This document shows, piece by piece, positions 45,501 through 56,209 of a DNA stretch of 64,000 bases. The position numbers and the translations under genes are program-made. The notes beneath the pieces were generated by a model, which was not told where the DNA came from, did not search any database, and was given only the letters and a program-made list of their open reading frames with translations. The DNA lies in the NCBI GenBank assembly GCA_020002185.1, contig CM034534.1:13447027-13511026 (forward strand), read 5' to 3'. This stretch comes from Paraescarpia echinospica. Lineage: Eukaryota > Annelida > Polychaeta > Sabellida > Siboglinidae. Each line of letters begins with the position of its first letter. Position 1 is the stretch's first letter.

Positions 45501-48500
45501 CCAGATCAAATTGCTATTCACTACTGGTTTTGAAATAAAACCTGCTAAATAATAGCGTAGTCACCAAGCTAATAGTGTGCCTTTTCTTTACAATAGCACA
45601 ATACATTCTAAATGTATTCCTGCATATTCATTTATACTGGTTAATGTTTCATTTATTCAAACATTTTATTCAGATTAACACTAAATGATGCAGTTTCTCT
45701 GACATCAAATCATGTGTTCTCTTTTCTAGGGAAACACTGCAAGAAATGTGAGACATAATTTGTATATCTCAGTAATATATGTTATGTTTGTTTGTGAGAA
45801 TAAAGTAAACTAGCTTCTGGGAAGTGTTGTCTATATAAGTGGCCTTGTTTCTGGTGATTTTCTCAGAAGTTTAGCATAAAGGTGCTATTTTTGTGCAGTT
45901 GCCTTGTGTGAAATATTACTTATCATGACCGAAAGTGCATTTGAGAACTTGACTGTCTCGACCACTTGAACTTAGCAATGCCTTTACCAAGCCATTGATT
46001 TACGCCAATTTACGTCTACTATTCATTGTGTCTCGCTGTCTGACGATATCTGTATCCCTTTGCCACCTTGGCTAACTAAATCAGCTGCTTATCTGAAGAA
46101 TGTGTCCCTGTGTCATTCCAGAATGTTCTATCCTGGCAAAACATCCTTCGTCAAACATCTTACATAAAAGGTACATGTACGTGTACAAGTAATTCAGAAA
46201 TAATTACATAATTAAATTACATAGTGTTCCGTAATTTTATGATGTTTTTTAGATCATCGTTAATACAAACAACCATTAATTGTGTGTTAATAATCAGTTA
46301 TTTTAATGAATTTTATTTCCATTTTATTTTATTGATTTCAATCAAAATTAAATAAAAAATATTAACGTAATCAATAGATTAAATTTTCATGTGATTTTGA
46401 TTATTTTGATTTAGATTTTGATGTGATTTAAATTTGATTACCATGGGTAACATTTTGTTATGTGTTTGTAATGAACTTGTTTTCCATTTAATATTGTATT
46501 GATTTCAATCAAAATTTAAAACACTGATTATTTAACATGATTTTGATTATCTAGAATTTGATTTCATTTTGATTACCAGGGGTAACTGGTTTTTGTTATT
46601 TTGTGTTTGAGAATGGAGCTACGTTTTTATTGCATTGAAAGGTCAGAAAATACACATAAGTATTACAGTGTTTTCCCTGGGTAAAATTATGGCGAGGTGG
46701 TAGGGGTTGGTGTGAAGCGTTACTAGGGGGTCCGGGGGCATGCCCCCAGAGATTTTTTTAAACTAGCTTAAAAATGGTACATTCTGAGGTATGTTTTAAC
46801 CTTTACTCTTTAATATAGAGGGAAGACATAAAACAACAAGATAGCATGTAAACACCACTTGCAAATGTAGTAATCATGATTGTTTCATTGTGTTGAGGTG
46901 TGGTTTCCACTTGACCACTGGTACTCAGTTGAGGTGTGGTTTCCAGTAGACCACTGGTACTCAGTTGAGGTGTGATTTCCACTTGACCACTGGTACTTGG
47001 TTGTGGTGATGTTTTTTTTGTCCTAACCCTAGGCCTTGTTGCCCCGCTGACAGAGTCATCTGAAGACTCTTTCCTCCCATCATCACTTTTAAATGATTAT
47101 CATATCATCATATGATGATGTGAAATGGCTGGTGTCTGTTCCAAAGATTATACTTTATTTCTTGCTGGCATGCAGTCATTTCTGGAATGCCACAAAAGGA
47201 TGTTTCTATTAATTGCAAGAACATTTCTCAAATTGTGTTCTTTTTATTAAACAATTTAAATTGTTTAGTCTGTATAAATATATAATTCCCTGTCCCAAGG
47301 TATTAATAATCCGTTAGTATACACGGTTTTGGGCAATAGGCGTCTTTTGCGAGATATGAACTTCGGTGGTTTATATTAGTAAGTACGTCAATCAAATCAA
47401 CTTTCCCAAAAGTGTTTGCACAACTTTGTCGGAATATGTATTATATATTTAGCACAAAGATGTCGTACCAGTCACATTCCTTACTTTGCTAAAAATGGCA
47501 TAGCCGTAGAACATTAGTTGAATAGACTTGTGGGTACTTGTGTCGAATCCGGACCCACCTTGATTTGCCGTTGTTTTGCCTAACTTTGATACATCATTGA
47601 GTTAGTTCCATTATTCATCATTATCCTAGGCATATTTAAATTTAAGAATATTGCGTCTTAGCGCCGTTTGGAGGCGTATATAGCGCCCGGGTTTATATAA
47701 ACACACGCTGCTATATCGTAAATTTTATATGCTCGGTGAGGTAACGCACGACCGCAGCGGCGCAGACATGTCTTGTGCAAACCGGGTCGTTATTTGGGCT
47801 TTAAAAGGGTCCGGATTTGATACAAGTGCCGACTAATGAATAGGATGCACGATTTTTATGTGGGCTTCAAAAAGTACGTCCGGATTCAACTCTATTGCCG
47901 GCTAGTGTGAGTAGTGACATTGTATAATTACTACATTAGCCTGTACAGTTTTTATTCCCACCATCGCCATAAACCGGAAAGTCAACATCACCTACACCTG
48001 CATTCTATAGTATAATAGTAAAATTGAGTGCACAAGAAATCTTAGTTCAGCTACCGTTTTCTTTGTTCATTTTATTCTGAGTTCCATATGTCTCCCAAAC
48101 GTGGCTACCGATTGGGTGCCATATTACATGACGAATGTCTAGATTTCTAGTATGTTGATAACTCCACAAGGTGTCACCAGTGGAAACACCGGAGATCCCG
48201 CGGGAATATTCCGTGATTGGACAACTGACATGTGATGTCGTTCAGCTTGTCCAATGGAGTTAATTCCAAGAGGTAAATCCTAACCGGCTCTGAGCGACGT
48301 TATGATGACTAAATGACTTTATTTATTATAAAGCATTTATAGAGCGCCGTGTGTCCGGATGACAAATCTGCTCAAATGCGGTGACAATCGTAGAGTATAA
48401 ATAAAATACATTAAATGACCTAAAACATATTAAATAGAAATATTAAATAGAAAAGTAAACGAATATGATTTTAAAATAGCATATAACAATTACATAAAAT

Positions 48501-51500
48501 GTCAGTTAGATAAACCTGAATAAAAATAAAAATATATATATTTACAAGTGTATATATTATACATGAATTAAATGAATTAGCCGTTTAAATACCTAAAATA
48601 AATAATGTGCTTAAATTAAATAAATACATATAATATGCTAATTAAAAAAAAAAATAATAAATAAATAAATAACTGCAACCTAAGTACATAACCGAATGTC
48701 AGTATTGCACAAATGTCACTGATGCGGACTGCAAAGTTCTTTGAAGGCCTGTCAAAATAAGTGTGTCTTTAATAGTGATTTGAAAGTGGCAACGCAGTTG
48801 AAGGAACGACGGCCATAATGTTCAAGGTGATATCTCGGAACACTCATCAGACCTTGTTCGGCCGATCTAAATGATCTGGTCGGCGTGTAGGATGTCACGA
48901 GCGATGAAATGTATGCAGGGCCGAGATGGTGCACTGCATAATATACCAGCAGTAACAGCTTGAATTCGATCCGCTGGCGTATAGGCAACCAGTGCAGATG
49001 GTACAGAACAGGTGTTATGTGTTCTCGTCTCTTTGTCCCGGTAATGAGACGTGCTGCGGAATTCTGTACCATCTGCAGCTTTCGCAAGTGCGTCTCCGGC
49101 AGACCATATAACATTGCGTTGCCGTAATCAATACGTGACATGGTTCTGCAGGCATTAGTGGTAAGACATTTCCAAATTAACGCGATGCTTCGGAGGTGAC
49201 AATATGCCACCTGGCAAACACGACGCACTTGATTCGTCATCGACATAGTGTTGTCGAGTAGAACGCCGATGTCGCGGATAACTGGCTTCGGCGAAACAGC
49301 ACAGCCACATACATCAGTGACTTGGTCAACAGGCGGGTGAACAAGTTTCTGATTGTTCACTGCAGATATGACGATCACCTCGGTTTTGTTCTCGTTAAGC
49401 AGGAGATTATGGAAAGACATCCACGCTTTCACATCGGTGGTACAACGAGATGTTCGATCGGTGGCCATTGTAAGTGGCTGGTCACAGGGAAAGTCCACAT
49501 ATAATTGCGTATCATCAGCATACATATGATAGCGTAGTTGATGGTGTTCAAAAACATGGTTGAGTCCAAGGCAGTAGATAGTGAACAGAAGAGGTCCGAG
49601 CATTTACCTTTATGGTGTCATTTCGCGCCACTCGCCAATGCTGAATATATTGCAAACGAACAACAAAAATGGGCATACGAAATAGCTACGAGGCGGCAAT
49701 TTCGGCATATTTTGGGAAAGGCAGCATTATAGTAAAGCAGCGTCATATACCATATACCAGGGGAAACACTGAACATGTAAAAAAAACACCAAAATACAGA
49801 TCATTCAAGGACATTGTAAAGGATGTATATTAATGGCAATGATTGAAATATCAACATGTAACTCATATTATTTATATTTGCAAAAATACCCACCCTCCAG
49901 ATGTCACTACATATGGTACATACAGAGTCAGAAGACCTAAGTATCCATATCAGCTGTTCGTTATGACATAAGTGTTAAATATTTTTTGCAACGCAAGTTA
50001 TGTTAAACATTTCCAACAGATCAGTGGACGATTTACGAATAATTGCAAAAACTTTGCATAACACTGCGAACAATCGATTAACGTCCTTCTAACATCCGAT
50101 ACGAACCTTTTAACTTATAAAATGCTTAACCAATGGGAATTACCAAAAAATATGCTTCTTTGTTCCAAGGAGTCATGAAAGTTTGGCAAGAAGAAAATCA
50201 TCTAGGAACAAAATCAACTCCAAGCCAAGGATTCTGTATTTGGTCTTTCTGAAAAAACTGACCGTGCTGAAAAGTTTAATGATTTTTATTGTCGTTTTGA
50301 CAGATTTGATTTTACTGCGGAATTGAGTCAGGTTTTAGAGAGTGTTAGGTTAAAACATGTAGACTGATGCTGATCATACAGAAATAGAAGAAATCACCCC
50401 AAAGGTTGTTCAGAGAGAGTTAAACAAGCTTAATATCAGGAAAGCTAGAGGGCCTGATAACCTCAGTGGAAGAGTTCTGAAGGCATGCGGCGTACAGCTC
50501 TCTGGTGTTTTACCAGGCTGTTCAATTTATCAGTCAGCTCACATACCACACCTGCCCTGTAGAAAATGTCGATTATTTGTCCAGTGCCTAAAAAACCCAA
50601 CCCTGTGGAACTGAATGACTTTTGCCCAATTGCTCTTACCCCCATTATCATGAAATGCTTTGAGAGAATAATGATGCACCACTTACTCAAACTCACAGAA
50701 GGTAAACTATACCCTCTACAGTTTGCATATAAGAGGAACATCGGGGTAGAAGATGCCATTCTATCACTTCTTCCTGATACATACACCCATCTAGACAAAG
50801 CTGGATCTTTTGTGAGAATCCTATTTACAGATTATTCGTCAGCATTCAACATAATACAGCCTCATTTGCTAGCAGAAAAGCTGATTAGCCTGAATGTTAG
50901 CCCTAAATTGATTGTTGGTTGATTAACTTCCTTGTCAACAGATCTCAGGTTGTCAGGTATCAAAATGATATATCTCGGGTGAAAACAACATCCACCGGTA
51001 CCTCCCAGGGGACAGTTTTGTCACCTGTGTTTTTTACTATATACACTAATGATTTCAAGAGCAGTAGCTCCATGTGCTGTCTACATAAGTACTCTAATGA
51101 CTCTGCTTTAGCAGATTTCTCAAATTCAGACGGTCATTTTAAGCAGCATGTCACTGAAGTGACAAGATGGTGTAAGGACAACTACTTAGACCTGAATGGG
51201 GAGAAGACCAGGGAGATGGGAGTAGACTTTAGAAGGAAGGGGTGTCTGAGTGAGCTTGGTACTGAGGGTGTGACAAGACCAGGGAGATGGGAGTAGACTT
51301 TAGAAGGAAGGGGTGTCTGAGTGAGCTTGGTACTGAGGGTGTGACAAGACCAGGGAGATGGTAGTAGACTTTAGAAGGAAGGGGTGTCTGAGTGAGCTTG
51401 GTACTGAGGGTGTGACAACACCAGGGAGATGGCAGTAGACTTTAGAAGGAAAGGGTGTCTAACTGAGCTTGGTACTGAGGGTGTGACAAGACCAGGGAGA

Positions 51501-53942
51501 TGGTAGTAGACTTTAGAAGGAAGGGGTGTGTGAGTGAGCTTGGTACTGAGGGTGTGACAAGACCAGGGAGATGGTAGTAGACTTTAGAAGGAAGGGGTGT
51601 GTGAGTGAGCTTGGTACTGAGGGTGTGACAAGACCAGGGAGATGGTAGTAGACTTTAGAAGGAAGGGGTGTCTGAGTGAGCTTGGTACTGAGGGTGTGAC
51701 AACACCAGGGAGATGGCAGTATACTTTAGAAGGAAAGGGTGTCTGACTGAGCTTGGTACTGAGGGTGTGACAAGACCAGGGAGATGGTAGTAGACTTTAG
51801 AAGGAAGGGGTGTGTGAGTGAGCTTGCTTGGTACTGAGGGTGTGACAACACCAGGGAGATGGTAATAGACTTTAGAAGGAAGGGGTGTCTGAGTGAGCTT
51901 GGTACTGAGGGTGTGACAAGACCAGGGAGATGGGAGTAGACTTTAGAAGGAAGGGGTGTGTGAGTGAGTTTGGTACTGAGGGTATGACAACACCAGGGAG
52001 ATGGTAGTAGACTTTAGAAGGAAGGGTTGTCTGAGTGAGCTTGGTACTGAGGGTGTGACAAGACCAGGGAGATGGTAGTAGACTTTAGAAGGAAGGGGTG
52101 TATTGAGGGAGTGACTGTGGAGAGAGTGAATGAGTATAAATATCTAGGCACTGTTTTGGATAATAAACTCACTTTTGAAACCAACACCAACTGCATTGTA
52201 AATAAATGTCATCAGAGAATGTTCTGCGTGTTCAGACTGAGATCCTTTGGTGTGAGTCCTGAGACTCTGCAGATGTTCTATCGCAGTTTTATTGAATCTT
52301 TTTTGACGTCTTCTTTTGGCACTTTGAGTGTGAAGAATAGAGGCAGGTTGAACAGTATTGTTGATAGGGGAAGTAAGGTTGTGGGAGTGAGAAAGTCTGG
52401 ACTGAATCAACTGTATGAGACAAGAGCTATAAGAAAGGGTTTGCAAATCATGAGTGACTTGTGTCACATCCTGTCACAGTACTATGATACACTGCCATCA
52501 GGCAGGAGACTTACAGCTTTCACTGCAAAGAAGGCGAAGACATTGAGCAGTTTTGTTTCTATGTAAATCAAGATTATCAATAAATCCTAAACATTATTTC
52601 TAATTGAACCATTTTATGATTTTAGTGGGTTTATAGTTTTAGAATATTGTGCTGTATCTACTTCCTGGCTGTGATAGATACTGACTGGGATAACATGGTA
52701 CACTGTATTTTTAAAATTGATATTTATTTTATAACTTTCTCAGGTTATGAAATGTAAAGACTGTGTATCCTCCTTGTCACCACCGCCATTACCAGTGGGG
52801 TGAGGGGGTGAATGCATGGGAATATTAGTTATATTTATCTTACTGTGACTGCCTTTTTATGTTTTAAATGTACTTTTTTGTATTAACCAACCACAAGACA
52901 ATGTTCTCTTTGGAGAAATTCAATCAAGTATCTTGCACTACTGTTTGAAGGAGTCTTAAGATCGTTGACCTTGTAGTCACCTTCGTTGTGCCCTGTGTTC
53001 CAGACAGTGCCTGAGTTCCTTGTCTACTTCAGTCCGTCTGGTATCAACTTCACCCACAAGTTACTGACACAACTCAAATTCCCCCTTGACAAACTAAAGG
53101 TGAGTTCATAACCTTCTGTGACAAACCTGTGTAAACCCCTACAGTGACTAAGTTTGCAAAATAAAAAGCAATTACTTTCAGTTCTGGTTCAACCCCACCC
53201 CACCCCACCCCACCCCACCCCACCAATATGTGATGTGGCACTTGCAATTTTACAATCCACAATTGCTGTTAGCTTAAATTTGTATTATAAGTTTCACTCG
53301 CCAGGTGGCACCATTGTAGCCATATATCTTCCCTGCACAAAAGGGTGACAACCAAAACACCCCAATACATCCTAATGCTTAACACCTTTTGTGACTTTGT
53401 GAACCTTCAGTATGTGAACCCCCTACCCACTATGGCAATAAACGCTGAAACATCGCATACCTTTGCATGACTTTGTGACTCATAAAGCTGCCAGCTTGTC
53501 GGCAATGTGCTAATTAACAGAGTTTAATTTACAGGCAGTACACAGTTACTGGATTTCACGTTAGAGACATATCTAGTCGGATACGGATGTTTTTTGGGGA
53601 AAATGGCCTGTGCATTTTCTTTTGCATAAAATGAAACATTTGCATTTAAATGCATTGATATGCACTTGTTGACAAGCCTATATATATATATGTGTGTGTG
53701 TGTGTATACACATTTTAAAAGTACTAAACCTTGGAAAGCTTTTAACAATTCCATGTGAATATCCTAATAACTTCTCTGGCTGCTGCTAGGTGGCTATTGG
53801 TGTTGTGAATGATCCCCAGATGATAGCACTGAGGCAGCCTACGCTTTGTCAGCATATGTATGACATGACTAACATTGCAACAAAGCCTGACCTCTTAAAG
53901 GCTGTAGGCCTCTCCAAAAATGAGCCACTTTGGAGGGTTTAG
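34439..53942 (+). CDS. UROS: Uroporphyrinogen-III synthase, complete, 8 exons
   Basis: Cyclises hydroxymethylbilane to uroporphyrinogen III in the cytosol, the fourth step of haem synthesis. Coding exons: 34,439-34,513, 35,170-35,350, 35,769-35,843, 36,751-36,825, 41,755-41,838, 42,848-42,933, 53,004-53,099 and 53,790-53,942. Phases agree at all seven joins and the total is 274 aa (animal UROS is about 265). Signatures: MEVIKGAILLLKAAEGDSVT start, DPYVE, VLPVLSFNF, LTSPRVV (66-72), FAIGQATARA (101-110), LLPCGNLR (145-152), SITVYETV (Tyr173, at the place of the conserved Tyr168 of human UROS) and VYFSPSG (199-205). Odd points: intron 5 has a GC donor, intron 6 is 10 kb of transposons, and the last exon lacks the usual TTAxA motif after AIG. 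Exons 7-8 lie in the duplicated right arm. Confidence 0.92.
35170..35350 (+). CDS. UROS: UROS exon 2
   Basis: Acceptor cctcag, donor gtacgc, phase 1 out. It encodes KVLPVLSFNFLHLDELYDAL and SSLILTSPRVVKAIERAL. Confidence 0.93.
35769..35843 (+). CDS. UROS: UROS exon 3
   Basis: Acceptor ttccag, donor gtagac. It encodes WRKIPVFAIGQATARA, the conserved G(N/Q)ATA turn. Confidence 0.93.
36751..36825 (+). CDS. UROS: UROS exon 4
   Basis: Acceptor cgcag, donor gtacgt, phase 1 at both ends. It encodes EKLGLQTRGEETGNAVLLAP. Confidence 0.9.
37350..38357. repeat. 41-bp satellite in UROS intron 4, about 24 copies
   Basis: Unit ttaacgttataaggacactt then gtattgttaacttcgcaatag. Unit variants (ggaccc/ggacac, cgcaatag/ctcaatag/cgcattag) recur in blocks, suggesting multi-unit duplications. 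Confidence 0.95.
38703..40210. mobile_element. hAT-type non-autonomous transposon, 1.5 kb
   Basis: The ends tcagacctgggg and ccccaggtctgt are inverted repeats rich in gtactcgtactcg just inside. Flanks are gtcttaag (38,695-38,702) and gacttaag (40,211-40,218), an 8-bp target duplication with one change. The target is an intact site in the 56-bp satellite (gtcttaagtattatt). No transposase is seen. Confidence 0.88.
40211..41371. repeat. 56-bp satellite in UROS intron 4, about 20 copies
   Basis: Unit agtattattatagcaccagt then atctgctttcaacaatgtgt then acagtgtgtagtctta. Copies are almost identical; one near 40,317 has gtgatta instead of gtgtgta. A partial first unit lies at about 38,677-38,702, on the other side of the hAT element. 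Confidence 0.95.
41755..41838 (+). CDS. UROS: UROS exon 5 (GC splice donor)
   Basis: Acceptor tttcag. It encodes NGDKPVLLPCGNLRIETIPT. The only donor keeping phase 1 and joining exon 6 as A-G-V-S-V is gcag/gcgagt, a GC-AG intron. Confidence 0.9.
41918..42236. repeat. GT microsatellite, left block
   Basis: Imperfect (tg)n with gtaatgttt interruptions. It resumes at 42,473 after the SINE. Confidence 0.9.
42237..42472 (-). mobile_element. tRNA-derived SINE
   Basis: On the minus strand, a tRNA-like head starts ggagctcagtggtgtagtgc (A box) and has gggttcgaatc (B box, 42,411-42,421), the two internal RNA polymerase III promoter parts. The body has gttcactctgcgttgctcc, and the 3' end runs tatataagaacttgccttta. 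It sits inside a GT array. Confidence 0.82.
42473..42665. repeat. GT microsatellite, right block
   Basis: Includes a long pure (tg)n run, about 42,508-42,585. Cys/Val or Thr/His frames through it are not genes. Confidence 0.9.
42848..42933 (+). CDS. UROS: UROS exon 6
   Basis: Acceptor ttccag, donor gtgagt, phase 0 out. It encodes VSVKSITVYETVPNPTIRDK then LENLARMQ. Confidence 0.93.
43140..44165. repeat. Diverged copy of right-arm segment (about 60,160-61,830)
   Basis: Direct orientation. Shared blocks include gttatgagtgtcaagttaaa, gcaaagttatgggtatttaa, attgttatggtactgatttt, gggctgccgcaaagaacaat and aaggtgtcagtggcccct. It is shorter by about 640 bp. It belongs to an unclassified large dispersed repeat, together with 45,420-46,160. 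Confidence 0.85.
44186..44696. mobile_element. G-rich MITE-like element
   Basis: It starts gtggcacgggaatg...ggggggcaac and ends gcagctgcccccctattcctg then agcctatgcc, roughly inverted, with poly-G runs inside. The ends are imprecise. Confidence 0.5.
44732..44808. repeat. ggtgagcaactgtcc repeat, 4 copies
   Basis: 15-18 bp units next to the gag remnant. Confidence 0.85.
44815..45105 (-). pseudogene. Ty3/gypsy gag remnant
   Basis: A 96-residue open frame resembling the N-terminal part of Gag from Ty3/gypsy LTR retrotransposons: FKRVWRYYETAMKIANEDDK, RVAVFLNVLG, KFDDNCIAKTNETYE and RLQNASEMADAYI. No zinc knuckle, protease, polymerase or LTR is found next to it, so it is an isolated fragment. 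Confidence 0.75.
45420..46160. repeat. Diverged copy of 63,055-63,840
   Basis: Direct orientation. Shared ctgctaaataatagcgtagt, gtgccttttcttta, gaaacactgcaagaaatgtg and ccctttgccaccttggctaa. It continues the dispersed repeat of 43,140-44,165. Confidence 0.88.
46190..46625. repeat. tgatttcaatcaaaatt AT-rich repeat
   Basis: The palindromic core attgatttcaatcaaaatt recurs at about 46,331 and 46,498, each followed by a tgattacca(t/g)gggtaac block. Related sequence ends the window near 63,975. Confidence 0.7.
46670..46765. mobile_element. Short MITE fragment (ccgggggcatgccccc)
   Basis: actagggggtccgggggcat then gcccccagagattttttt is a common dispersed invertebrate repeat core. Only one end is seen. 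Confidence 0.45.
46885..47010. repeat. About 42-bp repeat, 3 copies
   Basis: Units gttgaggtgtggtttccact then tgaccactggtactcagt. Confidence 0.85.
47534..47830. mobile_element. MITE, about 297 bp, copy 2
   Basis: The ends gtacttgtgtcgaatccgga and tccggatttgatacaagtgc are inverted. It is the same family and orientation as 32,208-32,525. An extra end-like gtccggattcaactctattg follows at about 47,880. Confidence 0.82.
48305..49605 (-). mobile_element. L2-clade LINE, 5'-truncated
   Basis: An intact minus-strand frame of 283 residues (49,603-48,752) covers the end of the reverse transcriptase: LGPLLFTIYCLGL, YHMYADDTQLYV (catalytic YADD), LLNENKTEVIVI, IRDIGVLLDNTMSM, LQMVQNSAARLI and LHWLPIRQRIEFKLLLLVYY. 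It starts at polymerase domain 5; upstream parts and the endonuclease are missing. The 3' region ends ggcgctctataaatgcttta then taataaataaagtc, the L2-type tail. It lies antisense in UROS intron 6. Confidence 0.92.
49740..50140. other. No gene recognised
   Basis: AT-rich UROS intron 6 sequence between two LINEs. Confidence 0.5.
50150..52610 (+). mobile_element. CR1/Rex1-like LINE, broken (right copy)
   Basis: Same family as 9,905-11,970, plus strand. In order: AEKFNDFYCRFDRFDF (about 50,265), NIRKARGPDNLSGRVL (about 50,430), SIICPVPKKPNPVEL (50,566), LQFAYKRNIGVEDAI, FTDYSSAFNIIQPHLL, GTSQGTVLSPVFFTIYTNDF, YSNDSALADFS (YxDD site altered), LDLNGEKTREMGVDFRRKG, then the 71-bp array and the C-terminal part 52,072-52,566. 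Stops and frameshifts make it inactive. It lies in UROS intron 6, sense to UROS. Confidence 0.88.
51205..52090. repeat. 71-bp minisatellite inside LINE (right)
   Basis: Twelve unit steps of gggagatggtagtagacttt then agaaggaaggggtgtctgag then tgagcttggtactgagggtg, with one 4-bp insertion (gcttgctt). It derives from the coding stretch KTREMVVDFRRKGC of the LINE. As 71 is not divisible by 3, each added unit shifts the frame. Confidence 0.95.
53004..53099 (+). CDS. UROS: UROS exon 7 (FSPSG)
   Basis: Acceptor ttccag, donor gtgagt, 32 codons, phase 0 at both ends. It encodes TVPEFLVYFSPSGINFTHKL then LTQLKFPLDKLK. Confidence 0.93.
53790..53942 (+). CDS. UROS: UROS exon 8 (terminal)
   Basis: Acceptor gctgctag. 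It starts VAIG as expected after exon 7, contains ATKPDLLKAVGL near the end and stops at TAG. The stretch between (VVNDPQMIALRQ...) lacks the TTAxA usual for the family. Confidence 0.75.
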   Translation: MAIGVVNDPQMIALRQPTLCQHMYDMTNIATKPDLLKAVGLSKNEPLWRV

Positions 53943-53987
53943 TTAGATGATATTCTACACTATGAAAACCTAGTCTTCTTATAAGGT

Positions 53988-54135
53988 TCAGAAGTACAGT
54001 GGATAATACAGTGGATAGTACAGTGGATAGTACAGTGGATAATACAGTGGATAGTACAGTGGATAGTACAGTGGATAATACAGTGGATAGTACAGTGGAT
54101 AATACAGTGGATAATACAGTGGATAGTTCAGATAA
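53988..54135. repeat. 15-bp repeat in UROS 3' UTR
   Basis: About 10 units of acagtggata(a/g)t, beginning about 50 bp after the stop codon. Confidence 0.9.
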
Positions 54136-54749
54136 CACTTAATGTACTTATTCTTTTGCTGCCAATCGAAACTTCAGAAATTTTGTTCACTCCACATTGC
54201 TCCAGTTTGCTCAGCAGTTTGAAATGTTATAGACGGTGATAGGCTTATGTGAACTAGTCATTTTGTGCAGTAATTGCAGGACGGCTGAATTCTTCCCAGA
54301 GAGGTTGAGTTGGTGTTTGAACATACATGTCTGACAAGGAGTGAAATGTAGTGTTTTCAGCAAAAGAACATATTCGATTATTTTAGAGCATACTTTTTTC
54401 CTAAATGGGATCAAGGTATCAAAAATATTCATGATGAAATACTTCACAGATTCCGGTATATATTTCCCGGTATCACGTGGCGCCACAATCGTGGATTTTT
54501 TAGGATTACCAAAGTGTTTTCATGTCACATGATTTGTGTAGTAACTTGTATTTAACTTTTAATATCAAAATACTCAATATTAAACTATCACTTGTATCAC
54601 TGAATCTAACTACTTCATATACCAATGTATACTTATTTTTGCATAATGATCTCACTCTCAGCCTTGTAGGGTTTCCTTGACATTTCCCAAGATCAACACA
54701 TCACTATAGATATTAACTGAGCCAGAAGTGCCGTGTACCACTGAACCTG

Positions 54750-54755
54750 AATAAA
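54750..54755 (+). terminator. UROS: Candidate UROS poly(A) signal
   Basis: AATAAA (ctgaataaacg) about 810 bp past the stop. It is the first clear one noticed but is unsupported otherwise. Confidence 0.35.
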
Positions 54756-56209
54756 CGTATTATCAGTAATGTAATCATGTGATACTGACACCAGTTATCT
54801 GACCCAAATAGTCAACTGATCCCATATATGGTGCTCCATAAATTGTTTGGATTTTAGTTAACTGTTTACTGTAAGACACCAGATTGCAGGTATACATGGA
54901 GACCAGTGCATGAATCCATTGACCTCACCGTCAGAAAGTACCCACATTTTAAGAGTTTAGTTCCATGTTCTCAAAATCCACTGTTACAGTCTAGCGAAAG
55001 TTTAACGCCAGCATGATGTAAACCGCGATAGGTGTCCTCAATATATTAAATATCATAGTTTGCATACGTCATGTATTGACCCAACTCATCTCCCGCCACC
55101 CGGTGTAGTAATAGGCACCTTTGGGGAAGTCATTTAGGGGCTCCCCGCGGTACCTGTTTCTAGTGGTGTCAGATATCAAACACTAGTTATCCCACAGGTA
55201 TGTCAATTGTAATGTAATTTTCCCAACATATTTTGCTAAAGGTAGGTTTTTTGTCATTTGCCCACCATAAATTTGTGAGCAGCCATGCCGCATCGTATGG
55301 AATTGAACCCTCGCCGCAATTTCATTCACAGCGGAGAGATGACAGTAGATACACTTGTTCCATCCAGAAGTATTGTGAAGCTTTTTTTCTACATTTAACA
55401 GCTTTGTCAGGCTTTTTGTTCATTTACTGCCTATTCTAGTCTGGCTAACATACTCTGTCTACACTGCTGTTGGTTCTCCAAAGGAAATGTCGTTTAAGTG
55501 TGCATTTACTCAGAAGCTTCCCGACTGCATCATGTTTTGCTGTGCGATGTTGGATAAGTGCTGTTTTATTACTTGCATAACTGATTTGGTTACGTGAGAA
55601 ATCATTTCTTTTTTCTCGGGTAATAACACACCTGATTGGTGCCATTCGCGTGTGTTTACCACGTCGTAATAGGATTTCACGTCACCCACTTAAGCAGTAG
55701 GGGCAACTTAAAAACACCCTTCTTAATCATATCTGTGTCGGCACCGATAGACATCACCACCAGGGGGCTACGTTGACAGTGTGTAGTGTCTCGTTTCCTG
55801 CCGAGTTGCACGTCTATTGATGTTCGTAATGTTTCCCTCTTTCTGGTTGCAAGCATTCTCTCGGGAACTCTCAGATTATGTCCATTGCAGAATCTTGGTT
55901 TGTGGCAAAGAGGTGTTGTACAGTGGCCATCTGTGTAGGATGGTTGGTCTGTCCTGATCGCATTTCTCGAGCAGTCTGGTTTTGTGTCTGATTTCCTTCT
56001 TGCTTTGTGTCCGACTTCATGTTTTGTGTTTGTTTTGTGTCTGACTTCTTGTTTTGTGTTTGTTTTGTGTCTGACTTCTTGTTTGGTCTGATTTATTTAT
56101 GGTTTTGTGTTTGCTTCCATTTTGTTTTTGTGTCTGACTTATTTCTTGTTTTGTGTTTGGCTTCTCTCTTGTTTTGTGTTTGCCTGCCTTCTTTTTGGTT
56201 TTGTGTTTG

